Source: Neodiprion pinetum
Lineage: Eukaryota; Arthropoda; Insecta; Hymenoptera; Diprionidae
Length of the DNA: 64,000 nt
NCBI RefSeq assembly: GCF_021155775.2
Contig: NC_060235.2
Location: 16,207,193-16,271,192, forward strand
Direction: 5' to 3'
Shown here: positions 10,953 to 24,049 of the stretch, piece after piece
Layout: each line of letters starts with the position of its first letter
Numbering within the stretch: position 1 is the stretch's first letter
Notes under the pieces: model-generated
Database searches by the model: none
The model's input: the letters and a program-made list of their open reading frames with translations, nothing else
Told to the model about the DNA's origin: nothing
Program-made: the position numbers and the translations under genes

Positions 10953-13900
10953 GTATGTATGTATATTTTTTGTATTTTTTTTTTTTTCATCATTTCATAT
11001 CGATGATATATTTTTTTTTTTTTTTTGCAATATTATTATATATTATTGTACTTGAAAGATCATATTTCAAGCTGCATTATTATGTTATCAAAGTGAGTTT
11101 TAAAAAGGAAAAAAAGGAAAAAAAACGACGCACTGAAATTCTGAATTTAATCATTACAAAATAACGTTATGTCTATACAGTACCGTATTAACGAAGCTAA
11201 AAAAAAAAAAACAAATTAATAAAAATAGCAAATCCCACGCTGGTATATGCAAATTCTTTCTCCACGCAAAATTTCTCTCTGTTCGCAAATTGTCGCGGAG
11301 AAGTTTTATGAAAACAAATATCCAAAGAAAAAAAAAATAAATAAATGACAATTGTTTGAGCGGACAGGAATTTCGAACAGTGGTGAAAGAGTGGGAAGGC
11401 ATGAATTCTGCTCTACAATTACTGAATATAATAAGTTAAATTGTACATTGTGACATAAAATTTAAGCTGCTAAAAAATGCGTGCGTGAGCTGCTGCAGGT
11501 GAAGAACTTTTTTAAAAACAAAAACATTGAAAAAAAAGAAATATTCAAAGAAAAAAATCATGTAATATATAACTTTAATAGTTTTTAAGTCAGTTTAAGC
11601 TAGATTTTGTCAATAGTTCTAGGTAGTGAAATGTATGCGTGAACAGGCAAAAGTATGCTGTTCATGGAAGAAGCGAATGTTGTATGATCTACGCGTATAA
11701 AAAAAAAATATTTGAGAAAAATGTTTAATTACTAGTAATATTATTATCACTAATAATATAATAAATGTGCCATTTTTCCATAAAACCACGTTTTATACCC
11801 ATCCGACCTTTGCTATTCCTGGATTTGACTTCAGGGTTTCAATATTTTTAAGACAGGTTTTATCTTTTATAAGACATAATTTATCTTTTTCCAGAATTTC
11901 AGACAGGTCTCTGAAGATTTTAAGTTAAATTAATCAGCGAAGTTGTATGATTGTGCCTCATCATATTTTGCATACGTTTATTTATTCCATTTGAAAATAT
12001 ATTTCTTTCAAAATATTTACAACTCAATCACACCTTATACTTGAACAATTAGGTATTCCGATACATTGACAATGTTTTTGCGTAATCATAATTCTAATAT
12101 TTATTATTTGAAAAGTTTACACTTTTATTATTTTCACTTTTTTTCTGTCATCTGTCATAATAATAGAGCAGTTCGATATTCGTGCAGCAATTAATTAAAC
12201 CACAAATTCAGCTTCTGTAAATGAAAACATTTAACACTGCGCTATATTGGAAAACTATATTTGCAGGTGTTTAAAAACTGTGACCACGACTTTCAGACAG
12301 CTCTGGGCGTGTATTAAAACCAGTTTGAATCAATCAACGTAATTTCGTAAATGGCAAGAGTTTCTCTGACATGTGACGGTGTATTTCAGACTGCGTAATC
12401 GATTGAAGATTGATAAACAAGAGGGAAAAAGTACTCAATTGATTCTCGTTTGAAAACCATTGGTAATCAAGTGCCAATCCTTAATTTGTGCGTACTCTTA
12501 CAGAATTCTCAAATTTGCCACAGTCAGTGTCTCTACATATGCATATGATCATGCAAAAGTGAATCGAGAAATAGGTAGCTAAAAATAAAAATGTCTTACA
12601 TAAATCGATAAGATTACATCATCGGTTTATGATTGTATAGGAAAGTCCTTGGACCGCCTTTTTTTTACGTGAGATCCGGGGGATTCCTTGAGACTTTGAT
12701 AAAGTGAAAGTTGTATAATTTACTATATATCTTGAAACCATAACCAGTGAATATATTAAATGCTTATTACCGATCGGTAATTGCCAATATATTATGCTTG
12801 AGCTAATTGGCAAGAGTGCGTTTGATTAGCGAGAAATATTTACAGTTCTTCATTACATTATCATACAAGTTTTTTTAATATTAAAAAAAAAAAAAAAAAA
12901 TCAACACATTCCATTTATATTATTCTGAGATCGTCCAAAAATCCTGTTACAACTTTTCATAAAAATCTTATCTTACTAATTCATTGATCGTTGATAAGTC
13001 CACAGATTGTCCAAAGATAGTATAAGAAAAACAAACCAGTCATGCTGTTTTACTTTTAAGATTACTTGATCTACATATATATCGCAATTGTGTATCAGGA
13101 ACTTTGGAATTCATTGTAACAAAGTAAAGAATACTAGTTAATGTGAAGCATGAAATAGTCACAGAAAGTCTCATCTCTTACGATCTCTTACAAAATCATA
13201 CGTTATGCCTTTCTATCTCAGACAAGAAGCTTAAGCCCCAGTTCTAGTGATTTAGTTACTTTGAATTTGCTTTATTTTACTCAAGGCTTGATCAATTTGA
13301 AGTTTACAACAATCCAATCAGTCTTTCCAATATTATGCTTGTAGTCGGATACTATTTTTCTATCACTTAAATTGTGTAAAAGAACAAAGAATGTTTGCAG
13401 TGCTCTATTACGTGTACATCTTTCTGATGTACAAATGGCACGAATAGTCGACTCATACATGAAATAAAAAATATACAATTTCGTTGATATTACCTATACT
13501 ATTCAGTGTCTGTTAGTTTGAAATTCATAAGCAATTCGTGGATAATTTTACTATAGGTTACCATTCACTTTAAAGTATGGTTGTTACTGTAATAACTTTA
13601 CAATATTGTAATATGGTTACTGACCACCGTACCTAATGTCAAGGAAAGCGAAAAAGAATTCTAAAATGTGAAAAGAAATCAGGAGAATGAAACTCACCTC
13701 GTCTCAGCTCAACTGTATTGCAATACCGTGAAACTCAAAGCAACAGATAAATATAATGATAATAAATGAATTTGCATTGGTAATTGGTAATGAAGTTACC
13801 ATCATTTTCTTCTATTACTTGTTTGAAGAAATGTTTGATAAATACATCGATTTTGAAAGTTACAGTGAAACATTTAGATAATACGTTTATTTACTCTTTT

Positions 13901-14176
13901 TGTCATTCTGAGCAACTCAAAAGAGAACAAAATCTCCTTCTCAGTATAGTAAAAATATCAAAATTAAATTAACGATGCGATAGTTACTGCTCTGTTGGTG
14001 TCATCGTTAGTGTTATCACCCCCACCATCACCATTATCATCATCAACGTCTTCGGTGTCATTATTATCATTATTATTATTATTCATGTTTCTATGGCCAA
14101 GGTGAAAATTTCTCGGTGGTGCAAAGTTTGAAGTAAATCATTCTCTCGCATTACTCTAATGAGCTTAAAATTTATT

Positions 14177-15942
14177 CTAAACAATGGGAGGATCATCGTC
14201 ATCTTCATCCCTAGTAACTAACACATTGCCGTAACGGTTTTGCCGGTACTGTCTCAACCGCTGGACCCATTTGTATCTTCTTGCACTTAAAAAGACCAAC
14301 GCTGTTAACAAGATCAGGAATAATGGTACAAGAAGACCTGCTGTTACCCCTCCTGAAAATATTACAGCGTTCGATTAGAGAATGCTATTAAAACAACTAT
14401 ATTAACGGTTGTACTTTATAACAAGTCCGAGAAAGAATAAAAACTCACCTCCTGAACTCTCTCCAGTATCCTGTTTCATAGTATTAGGGTCAATCAGAGA
14501 CTCTGTTGTTGTTGGAATCGAGACGCATTTGTCATTTAGTCTTTGGTAATTCGGGAGACATTCACATTCGCCCGTTTGATTATTTGTTTGCTTGCAAGTC
14601 TCATTTTTGGTGCATCCATCAGCTGGCAATAACGAAACTATTAAACACGTTTTTTTGGCCTCTGAAAATTTAAAATTCAAACTTAACAATATTTCTTTGT
14701 TTATTTTATCGTGTTTCAAATGAAGGTAAGCATACTTTTGAGCATTTTTGTTTTAATTCTATGTTACAAGCTGTTAGAATAAAAAACGTAATAACTATAA
14801 AATTATAGAGGATTTAAAATAAAGTAGGTAATAAGTATTCATTTTCTGTTTATTGAGGGGTCAAGATTCATGAGGTTACTTCGAACGCGTTGTGTTCTGC
14901 TCGGTTACATCAACTAAATGTTGATGTGCATAGATTGACATCACCGGTGTGACCTATCCCTTTGTATACGGCACAGCTTTTGATTGGCTAAATAACTTAA
15001 TTGAGATAAATTAGTTTCATTATCCAGATGGACCAAGATAATGCGACTGAATATAATCCGGGAATGAAATAGTGATTCAAATTAGTAGTAACTAGTGTGG
15101 TATGAATTCAATGGAATAAAGTAAATGATTTTTGTTGCTTTCCTTACTTCTTGCCTCTGGCCTGACCGTTATCATTGAATTATTTACTTAGGATGATATA
15201 TAGTACTTGACATACATATGTATATCTACATATATTGCATGTATTGTTGGCAGGGCAACAGGATTATATATCTGTCGTTACAGCGATGATAAACCTAATG
15301 AACAATGGAATGGTGACCAAGCATATTTGATTATTCCCCAATCTGATTTTGCGATGTTGGTAAGAAAGAAATAAAACGAAACAAAAAAGAACATTAACTA
15401 ATCTTTAAGAAAGATGTGTAGATAAATTTCACGTGCATTATTATATTAACGCTAATTATCATACTTTCTTGCTCTACAAAGTATAGAGAGTGAACCAGAG
15501 AGAGATGATAAAAAACACAAGAAATGACGGAATATTTATAGATATAACAAGTAATAATGTCCGAAGTTCGAAAAAACATTAATGCAAGAGGAAATTAACT
15601 TTTCGAAGTAAAATTTGAAAAGCTTGAATTCGCGATTCTATTCTCGGTCGTGTTGGATGTTACTACACGCGTTACTGTCGGCGTTGTCAAACGAAAGATA
15701 TATAGTCGCTTCAACGGATGTAAATTATCACGTCGGTGGGGTCGGTCGCAGCTATCTTTAGTTAATGTCAATTTGTGCGTTACAGTTGCGACGATAGCAA
15801 TGCATACAAGCAAGTGTAACACTACCTACTGCATGGAACTGTTGACAACATTGGAATATAGTGTTTTACCTGTAACAAACTGCGACAAGATCACAGCCAC
15901 AATGCACATAGAAGCGAAAATCTCACAACTCAAGTTCCACAT
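14177..15942 (-). CDS. small EGF-like single-pass type I membrane protein
   Basis: Three exons on the minus strand, 15870-15942, 14449-14622 and 14177-14352, encode about 140 residues. Exon 1 is a signal peptide (hydrophobic FASMCIVAVILSQFVT). Exon 2 has a Cys-rich EGF-like module with six cysteines (GCTKNETC, GECECLPNY, NDKC) and two N-x-T sites, then a Thr/Ser-rich linker. Exon 3 has one transmembrane helix (GLLVPLFLILLTALVFL) followed by a basic stretch (ARRYKWVQRLRQYRQNRYGN) and an acidic end (TRDEDDDDPPIV). Splice sites are GT/AG and phases agree (1, then 1). I do not recognise an assigned gene name. The layout suggests a cell-surface or secretory-pathway protein with its C-terminus in the cytosol; the RYRQNRYG basic tail is likely the most conserved part. 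It is transcribed divergently from the transporter at 16802. Confidence 0.85.
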
Positions 15943-16801
15943 CTTCGCGTATGACAATAGATGTTTGATCACATAATAATAAATGGTTCGGGGTATTTTA
16001 CTCCGATACGGATGTCCCACTCTGTATCGGCGGCAACACCTTTAATTCAAATATTGTAATACGTATAGGTAGCTCGATTTTTCAGACGAATCATTGCCAC
16101 AGTATCGCACAGCTTTTGACAGTTTATTTAGCGCATCGTACCACAAGCACCCCCGACTTTACTGTCGTAGTAACGAATGGTAATGAACTAAATGAACATC
16201 GAACTGCATCGAACAACCATCTGCGAATTATCGAACTTCCACCGGGGTTCGAGTGTTCGAGCCTTGAAACGTCACCGCTCTCGCATCGTCTCGAACATCG
16301 AAATTTCACAGACCGTACGTCCGATGTCTTATAATATCGCAAATTCGTAGCGGTTGGTAGCGCTGTGGTATTCTACTGAACGTATTCAATATTGTATATT
16401 GTTGTATATTCTGTATATTGTTGTATACTCTGTATATTGTCATTCGTGCTCGTTTCGTACATACTTATATACTTGTCGTCCCTGCTCAAAACCGAATTAT
16501 TCTATCTGTCACAATCGACGATTCGGTTCTAGACATATCGGGAATGCGTAAATGCCTCCTATGAAACTTTGGAGTTACTAAAATCCATGGTAAGTATACG
16601 AGTACTCAAATACCGTTCTGTCATTTCGCTAGTATTCACTCATTTTTGTTACAACAATCACAGAATATTTATCCATCGTTACTCATTTTATGCCTTTGTA
16701 CCTGCTACTTACAATCTGGCTGCTCAATAATTATGAGGTGTAACTTTAGCAAAATATTTATTGATTCTAGGTAATTAAGAGTTTCTAAACAACGAACGAC
16801 C
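15943..16801. promoter_or_regulatory. shared upstream region of two divergent genes with TCGAAC cluster
   Basis: This 859-bp gap lies between the start codons of the minus-strand membrane protein and the plus-strand transporter, so it must hold both promoters unless 5'UTR introns move one away. Between about 16198 and 16303 it has seven copies of TCGAA/TTCGA, most as TCGAAC or its complement GTTCGA. The ACCACGG/CCACCGGGG context is relatively CpG-rich. No TATA box is obvious. Confidence 0.5.
16384..16441. repeat. short tandem repeat of TGTATATTGT-type units
   Basis: About three imperfect units of TTGTATATTCTGTATA occur upstream of the transporter start codon, probably within its promoter or 5'UTR. 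Confidence 0.7.
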
Positions 16802-19800
16802 ATGGCTTGGACCCACTACCAAAGAGTACTGGCCATTCTTATGGTTATTACTGGTTCCCTCAACACGCTTTCCGTCAAGTGAGTCGAAAGATTTTGGTTC
16901 TGTTATATTTACTACTCGTTGTTCTGTTTTGGAACATTGCTTGAATTGTTTTATTATTCTTCAGATACGCGGACTTGCAAATAGTTGAAGGTCAAGATGA
17001 AGAACCTCGACATTTCAATCATCCCTTCATGCAATCGTCATTTATGTTTCTGGGCGAAATGTCTTGCATGCTGTTATTTAAAATTGCTTTTTGCTACTAC
17101 ACCCGGCAGATGGTAAGAAAAAGTCGAAATTATCACTACTGGTCGAGTAATTATAGCCACTCACTATGCCTCAATCGACAAATATTATCCGATATACAAC
17201 AATTAATTCATATCTATGCCAGCATGTGGCTATTATACTTTGTGAATAATGTTACAAAGGTCAACCAGTCCCAGACTTGACTCCCGCCTTGCACTTTATC
17301 ACCACAAGATGAATCATTGTGAAACATGACACAAGATAAGACAAACTGTTATACGAACCTCATCTATGCATTTCTCAAAGTCGAGTATATAATTTGTGAA
17401 TGATAAACCTGATTTGCGCAACATTGAAAATAATCACTTACCTTATTTGCTATTACAGAATGGCAGTGTCGACTCCAATTCTTTGACGAAGGGTTCCCGA
17501 AATTTTAGCCCTCTTGTATTGCTTGCACCGGCAATGTGTGATATGTTTGCAACATCTTTGATGTACGTTGGGCTAAACATGACATATGCTAGTAGCTTTC
17601 AAATGCTGCGAGGTGCAGTTATTGTCTTCACTGGAATACTCTCAGTAGGATTCTTGGATCGGAAGTTGGGATCAAGAGAGTGGTTTGGAATTTCCCTAAT
17701 TATAAATGGCTTGAGCTTGGTTGGGATGAGCGATTTTATCATGCAAAATGACAGCAGTGTCAGCACTAATTCCATTATCACTGGTGATTTACTTATCATA
17801 TGTGCACAGGTAAAATAGTGATTTCTGTTATCGACCCACATAAACAATACTTATTCATAGTTTATTACTTATTCATATTCGCTCTTTGCACATTAAATTA
17901 ATAATCTCGCAAGCAGATAGACCCGGATGAAACAATATTAAAACTGTACCGGACAAATACACTGGCTACAGGTGTTAAACTCAACGTTCATAGAACAACA
18001 AAACAAGTTTAATACCAAAATTTCCGTAGAATTTAGTGATCATGATTGCAAGTATAACTGTTTTATCTACTGCAATGTTGAAGGTGATTACGGCAGTTCA
18101 AATGGTGGTGGAAGAAAAATACGTCTCTGGATTGGACATACCTGCGCTCCAGGCAGTTGGTTGGGAAGGTAGAGTAGGAAATCACATCTCTAATTTTGAT
18201 TATGTTCAATACGCTGTTAACTGGAGTATTCTCAGGGTGTCCACCAGCCTGAAAAACCCTTGAATTACTGTGGTATTTTTTTTCACAATGGAAACTCCTT
18301 GGATCTCAGAGAATTTTCGAATTTTACCTGGAATTTTTGCTATCCCCACCGAGTTTTAAAAACTTGTTGACATTTTTATTTGAATGAAAGAATATATTCG
18401 GTTAAAATTTGAATTTTTTTTTATTTGTCGATTTTTTGATAATTACATAAATATAGCAAAGTTGCATAAAAACAAAAATGAAAATCGGTATCCGTAAATT
18501 CGAAGAAATGTTTTAGAACATCCTAAAAGCTCGATATATCTCTGAGTGACGTGTGACAAAGTCTAGCTACTTGGTATGAAAGACCCCTATACAGTGTCTA
18601 CAGTTTACAGGTTATTGTATGTAGTGTAAGTGACGTTAAAAACCATTGCATAATCAATTATGTATCGGAGCCTTGTGAATTGTAAGAAAAAGTGCGTCAT
18701 TCAAAATTGAAAAATTTAAAAATGAATATGAAGGAATCAGAGTTCCACAATCGGACCAGGCTTAAAAATTTCGCTTTGGAAGTTAGAATTTTTGTGAATT
18801 ATTTCGTAATTTTCCAAAGAGGCATACATTCCAAAAATTCAATTTTTAAATTTAAAATCGAAAATTAAATATGAAGACAAAGCCATACCTCCAAACTATG
18901 TTATCTAGCAAGTTGATTTCTTGCGAACAATTTCACCACCTGATTTTTTCAATCTATGCAGTGGAAGCAAAGATATAAGCGTTTGAAAAATAATTCATCA
19001 TCGAAAATAAGAATTAAAAAAAAACTAATTCAGAACACTGCAGTATGTAATTCATTCTGACAACTTTATCATGGAATTTCAAATTTACAACCAGATTTGC
19101 ATCCAAAAACTTCATATTCTGTTTCTGTGGCTACAGGTGTTTTTGGATTCATTGGAATATGCCTTGCTATGATTCCGCTCAATTACATATATGCATTGCC
19201 ACCTTTTGCGAACAACTCTCGAGGAACATTAGAAGCTACTGTAGATGCTTTTGTTCAAATTGGCAACAGCATACATTTACTTATGGCAATTATTGGTACG
19301 TATGTTGGATGATTACAATTATTGTATCTTTCTTTCTGAGTCCAGCTTAATTCCTAAATTTATTCAAGATACAAATTTACTACTAATCTACCTGCATGTT
19401 AAACTTGAAAGGTATGACCGTGAGCATAGCATTCTTCAACTTTGCTGGCGTCAGTGTTACAAAGGAAATGAGCGCCACTACAAGGATGGTATTGGACAGT
19501 GTAAGGACATTGGTAATATGGGCATTCTCTTTGGCATTTCAATGGCAAACTTTTCATTATCTTCAGGTGATTATGCAACTTTCGATTTCAGAATAATCTC
19601 ACCATTGCAGTATTCATTTATTCCACAATTATATGGTCCTTCTCTTTGTCTTCTAGCTCATAGGTTTTGCAGTTTTACTAATTGGTATGTCCTGCTACAA
19701 CAATATTGTTGTACCACAATTCTTCCGAAAAATTCAGTGTCGCTTGGGGCGGCGTCAGCCACAACAGGATGAAGAAAGCATCATCACTACAGCAGCCGAC

Positions 19801-19824
19801 GATGTTGCCGATAAAAATGAATAA
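16802..19824 (+). CDS. SLC35F6: solute carrier family 35 member F6-like transporter
   Basis: Seven exons, 16802-16878, 16965-17112, 17459-17809, 18084-18168, 19137-19295, 19412-19566 and 19657-19824, give 380 residues against about 371 for the human protein. It begins MAWTHYQRVLAILMVITGS and has family motifs throughout: HPFMQSSFMFLGEMSC, MTYASSFQMLRGAVIVFTG, AVQMVVEEKYV, NSRGTLEATVDAFVQIGN, IAFFNFAGVSVTKEMSATTR. It is a drug/metabolite-transporter-fold membrane protein with about ten hydrophobic helices; family members sit in lysosomal or mitochondrial membranes and the substrate is not firmly known. Exon 4 begins after TTGAAG (frame and family alignment AQ-VITAVQMV) rather than at the earlier ATTTAG. 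The C-terminus is hydrophilic and acidic (DEESIITTAADDVADKNE). All phases agree. Confidence 0.95.
18169..19136. other. long transporter intron, possible decayed repeat
   Basis: The 968-bp intron between exons 4 and 5 starts its repeat-like part at 18234 with AGGGTGTCCACCAGCCTG, a type of end seen in dispersed insect repeats. I found no matching right end. No coding sequence is seen. Confidence 0.35.
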
Positions 19825-21970
19825 TGAGTATTCCTTATACTACGTATTTAAATCGAATTCTCAATGATAAATACACAATTGCTACTGAAAGAGATAAATA
19901 TTGAAACAAAGTATTTCATTGATACCACCATAACGGATTACGGGAATTTTTCTTGCATGGAATTGTTAGATGTGGTGAGAGGCAGATTACAGCAAAATGT
20001 AGAGAGAGGCTAATAGGAATGTGAGCGAAAGGCATGTGGAGTGTACAGCAAGAGAGCACGAGAGTAGTAGAGTTGACAATAAAGGTAGTAAGATGAAAAG
20101 CGGAAGAGAGTAAGGAGAGAGTAAAGAAAAGTTATGTGTGTGAGTCGAACTGTAGACGTAAGAGAACGAGAAAAACATGTTGAATTACCAGATTTAATAA
20201 TCCTGCGTCTCTAATTGATCGTCGTATTGTTAATGTATTATTACCATGAATATATAATTTGTTCTTTCTACAGACTCCTGAGTGGAATTGAACATTTCTC
20301 CCCATAAATAACCTTTCGTTATCCATTCCCTACACACACCTAGCAGCATATTGTCATCGTCTCTACATATGCAATTGCATCAGTAAACTGTCGCATTCAT
20401 TGTTGATTTGTTTCACGAACTGGGTGCAAATGCACAAATCCTAGTAATTGTGGAAGTGATATTGAAACAGACAGATCATTAAGTTAACAACATAGATTAT
20501 TTTGATGTTTGTAAGAAATTGAGGTGTAATGCTGTTAAAAGATTAAAATATATGTGCAAATTACCCATAGTTATACAAAGGCTCATTTACTGATCAATTT
20601 CCTTGTCATGCGTGTGTATGAGTTCGGTCTATAACCGGAATCTGTGGGGTAATTATTTGGCTGCGACTCGTATCCAGTCTCTGCTGTCACAAATTCACAA
20701 ATGACAGCAAGGAAAAGACCTTGGATTTCAACATATATTGATCTCACAATATTGTACACGTATTTCGAAATTCTGAGGGTCCAATCGTTGAGGCAACGCT
20801 TCTACGAAACCGTTGGAAGACAAATCGATTTTCAGGTCTGCAAATCGCTAAAAATCAAATCCGTTTGTATTTTGTCGGTTCCACAGATTTTGGAAAATGA
20901 TACGTTCATCATAATCATGAATTGCATTTAATCAGACGCTGTATTCATGTCATTTCGGAATTAATTAATATTTACGATTAGTTTAGAAAGAGTCATTGAA
21001 ATTGATTCTCAGACGAAAAGTCTTAGGCTCGTAAAAAAGAAAGGTCAACCCTTTTGTATTTTTGCAGTCCATTCCTCGCGAACTTTGCAAAACTGCTGGA
21101 ATAAATTTATTTAGACGCCATATTAACGTAATTTTGCGAGAGTAACCGATTGCACATAGTCTAAAGTCGCTGTGAACACCGGATCAAAAGTTACATCCAA
21201 ACAACTAAAACTTTTATATTCTACGAATTCATCCAATTGTTGAATCTACGATTTCGTTTGCGTATTCCTAAGAGGCCAATTTCTCAAAGAATTCTCCGAC
21301 AAGTTGATTCCAAAACAAAATTTTTAAGTACAGACAAACGGTCAACCTTAGCCAGAGTGTTGCCCGACTTTGGCAAATATGGTCTCTTCAAAAATTCTTT
21401 CCAAAAGTCAGAATCAAGCACGAATAACGCCTCTCAATGTGTTAGAAAAACACATCATTAGTTTCAACAGGGTATGAGTAAATATTGGAACGCTATTTCG
21501 GTATAACATACATCAGGAAAGAGATTGAAAAGAATTCTAACCTGCTTGATTTCGGAAATCAAAACTTCTACTGGCAAAAAAGTTACAATAAAACCACAGT
21601 ACCGCAAACGCAGATTTTCAGTCACTAAAAAGCTCTGATCACATTTTACAAACTAAAACTGTGTTATTTATTAGAATTATCTTCACTATACAGGCGTGAC
21701 AGTATTGATGTACACAAGTTTTACCCAGGACAATCCTTGCCACCTTCGGTATGAATCTATGTATCGTTCGTCGGATGGTAGTCCTTAGCCTGTAATAAAA
21801 TTTGATTAGTACCATGTATTATGCCGGTGTGAAGTAGAGGATGGATGCCTGGTTATAAAGGATCAATAAGGAATTTGGGATAATTAGATATGACAAGGCA
21901 GGCTCGCTTGTGAGATTACTTTGAACAAACTTCTGACAGAGATCCGAAATTCTTCTAATTAAATTGCCGC
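19825..21970. other. transporter and prohibitin-2 3'UTRs, convergent gene ends
   Basis: This is the gap between two genes that converge. The left part holds the transporter 3'UTR and a GA-rich tract near 19975-20170; the right part holds the prohibitin-2 3'UTR, read leftwards. No exon could be supported in between. Confidence 0.6.
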
Positions 21971-24049
21971 TTAGGGAACGATAAGCTTAGCCCCCGCATC
22001 TGCAGAGTCCAGAATAAGGGAAATAGGATCTTCGACGTAAGGAGTAGTTGAGACAATCGACGGCTTTTCAACATTTCTCAAAGCTGGCTGAGATGAATTC
22101 ATGTTCAAAGATTTGACCGCATGCTGCGCAGATTCATTCCAGTTTTTCCACCTAGCAGGCGATATTCCATTACCTGAAATCAGATGATCTCGGATTTTGC
22201 GAGCGTGCCTGGTCTTATTAGGTTAATGGCAAATGTGGGAAACTTGAAAATAATGGGCAGGAGGCCAGGGCAAGAAGCAAGCGCTGCAAAGCTCATATCT
22301 ACAAATTTGCGTATTTTATAATATCTGTTAGCTACATGATTAACAATCAACTTTGTGTCCTTCGTATTTGCATTGTAAATTAGTTGACGCTGGAAATTAT
22401 TAGAACGGAGCACAGATGACGAAATAGAGAAGTGCAGATTGAAGTCCTTTTCAATTAGTCATTACTGCTTACTTTTCAATTTCTCAGACAGATCATCGAA
22501 TGTTGGATCCTGAATATTGAGCATAAGGCCGTTGCCACTCAAGTACACACGATTTTGTGAATTTGCGATCTAAAACAAAAAATCATATTGTTAATTTATC
22601 AACACTTGTTAACATTGAGCTTTGAAACAATGATACAGAAAAAGGGTTTGATGACAGTGAAGAAAGCTATAATCTATAATAATATGGGTCCGATACCTGT
22701 CACTGGTAATTTAATCATATTCATGGTTTGAAACATATAATCAAGTTATAAATAGCAAACAACTATTAGGTCCCTAAATTGAATTACCGTTCGAGATATG
22801 CTCTGTGCTGCCCGAATTTTTCTTAGCTTCAAGTATCCAGGGTTTCGTCCAACAGCTAAACCAAGGTATATTTCAGTCAAGGATAATTTATACAAGACCG
22901 AAAGAATCAGATATGACTAATCAGCCCACACGATTAGCAACAAGGCTAACGAAATGCCGCAGGTTTTTCCTTTTTGAATGTAACACTAGTTTTACGGTTG
23001 AAATAGTTAAAGGATATCATTTTTGCAGCTTCCGCTTCTCCCTCTGCTTGGACAATTTTCTGCTGCTTCTCCTGTTTGGCTCGTTCAACGACAAATGCTG
23101 CTCGTTGCGCTTCCTGTTGAGCTACCTGTTTTGCCTCAACGGCAGCTGTGTATTCCTTACCAAAACTCAACTCTGTTATTGACACATCATCCAAAACGAT
23201 ATTGAAATCTTTTGCACGCTCAGTTAGCTCTCTGCGAATCATCATAGATACTTGTTGTCGCTGCGTTATCAATTGAGATGCATTGAACTTGGCCACCACA
23301 GACTTTAGTACTTCATTACAAATGCTTGGCAGAACCTACAAGTGCAAAGTATTGTACCTATAAGTAAGTTTTGTTTTTACAAAAGTAGTTCAAAGTTAGT
23401 GCTAATTACAAAAAAAATAATTCGTGAAATGTCCTCTCGGTTTCAACTCACTGATATTTTTAACTGAAAAGTAGACGAAATAACAGTTTTAATCACCTTT
23501 TCATCATAGTCAAGACCTAGTTGCCTATACATGACAGGTAAATTAAATGCATCAGGGCGAGATAAGACTCTAAGGGAAATGTTGACCATTTGAAGATCCT
23601 TTGATCCAGTTGGCGATGAAATTTTCCTAGGTTTGCTTCTGATGTCATATATAATGGGATACTGAAACCACGGAATTCGAAAGTGAAGTCCTTCAGTCAT
23701 GATGTCCTTTTGGATACCTCCGAGGCGTGAAAATATGATTGCCCGATGCCCACCATCAACTATTGGTAAAATGAATCGATGTTAATACGAGGAGTTTATA
23801 GATTAAAACCGTATGTACAAGCAGTGTTTGTACAGAAAATTTTCTCCATCACAACGCAATTGTTCATGTAATTTTATAACTAGAACACAAATTAGCTGGT
23901 GTGAGACGAATTTATTTACCAGTATACATAGACTGTGTGACTCCATACATGGCAGCGCCGGCAACGGCGAGCAATTTCAATCCCGGCGATAAACCATTCG
24001 GAGCTTTTCCAAACTTGCCAGCCAGTTCGTTGAGCTTACTTTGCGCCAT
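21971..24049 (-). CDS. Phb2: prohibitin-2, mitochondrial inner-membrane scaffold
   Basis: Six minus-strand exons: 23920-24049, 23497-23759, 23018-23335, 22788-22865, 22473-22569, 21971-22173. The protein forms ring complexes with prohibitin-1 in the mitochondrial inner membrane. It starts MAQSKLNELAGKFGKAPNG, has an N-terminal hydrophobic anchor (LLAVAGAAMYGVTQSMY), then the PHB/SPFH domain (GLHFRIPWFQYPIIYDIR, KISSPTGSKDLQMVNISLRV) and the C-terminal coiled coil (EYTAAVEAKQVAQQEAQRA, IVQAEGEAEAAKM). The full splice form is 362 residues, with a 66-residue tail ending DAGAKLIVP. Reading through the last donor instead gives a stop after SKQ and a 298-residue protein, close to the 299 residues of human PHB2. 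The intron between exons 3 and 4 is U12-type. Confidence 0.96.
22866..23017 (-). other. U12-type AT-AC intron in prohibitin-2
   Basis: On the minus strand the intron begins ATATCCTTT directly after the AAA ATG codons of the EAAKM motif. It contains TCCTTGAC as branch site and ends TATAC about 10 nt later. These are the minor-spliceosome consensus elements. Only this AT-AC join restores the family sequence AAKM-LG-x-x-x-x-RNPGY in phase 0. No GT/AG pair nearby does so. Confidence 0.92.

Larger units (their letters stand above)
6352..14176. other. daughterless 3'UTR and gene-free intergenic DNA
   Basis: No coding exon could be supported over this 7.8 kb. The first part must be the 3'UTR of daughterless. 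AATAAA-like signals occur near 7283, 7541 and 7950, and I cannot say which is used. The rest is AT-rich, with homopolymer runs, a TTA microsatellite near 9966 and one MITE-like element at 10538-10952. The part just before 14177 is the 3'UTR of the minus-strand membrane-protein gene and has a CA/TCA-rich low-complexity tract at about 14010-14085. Confidence 0.7.
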
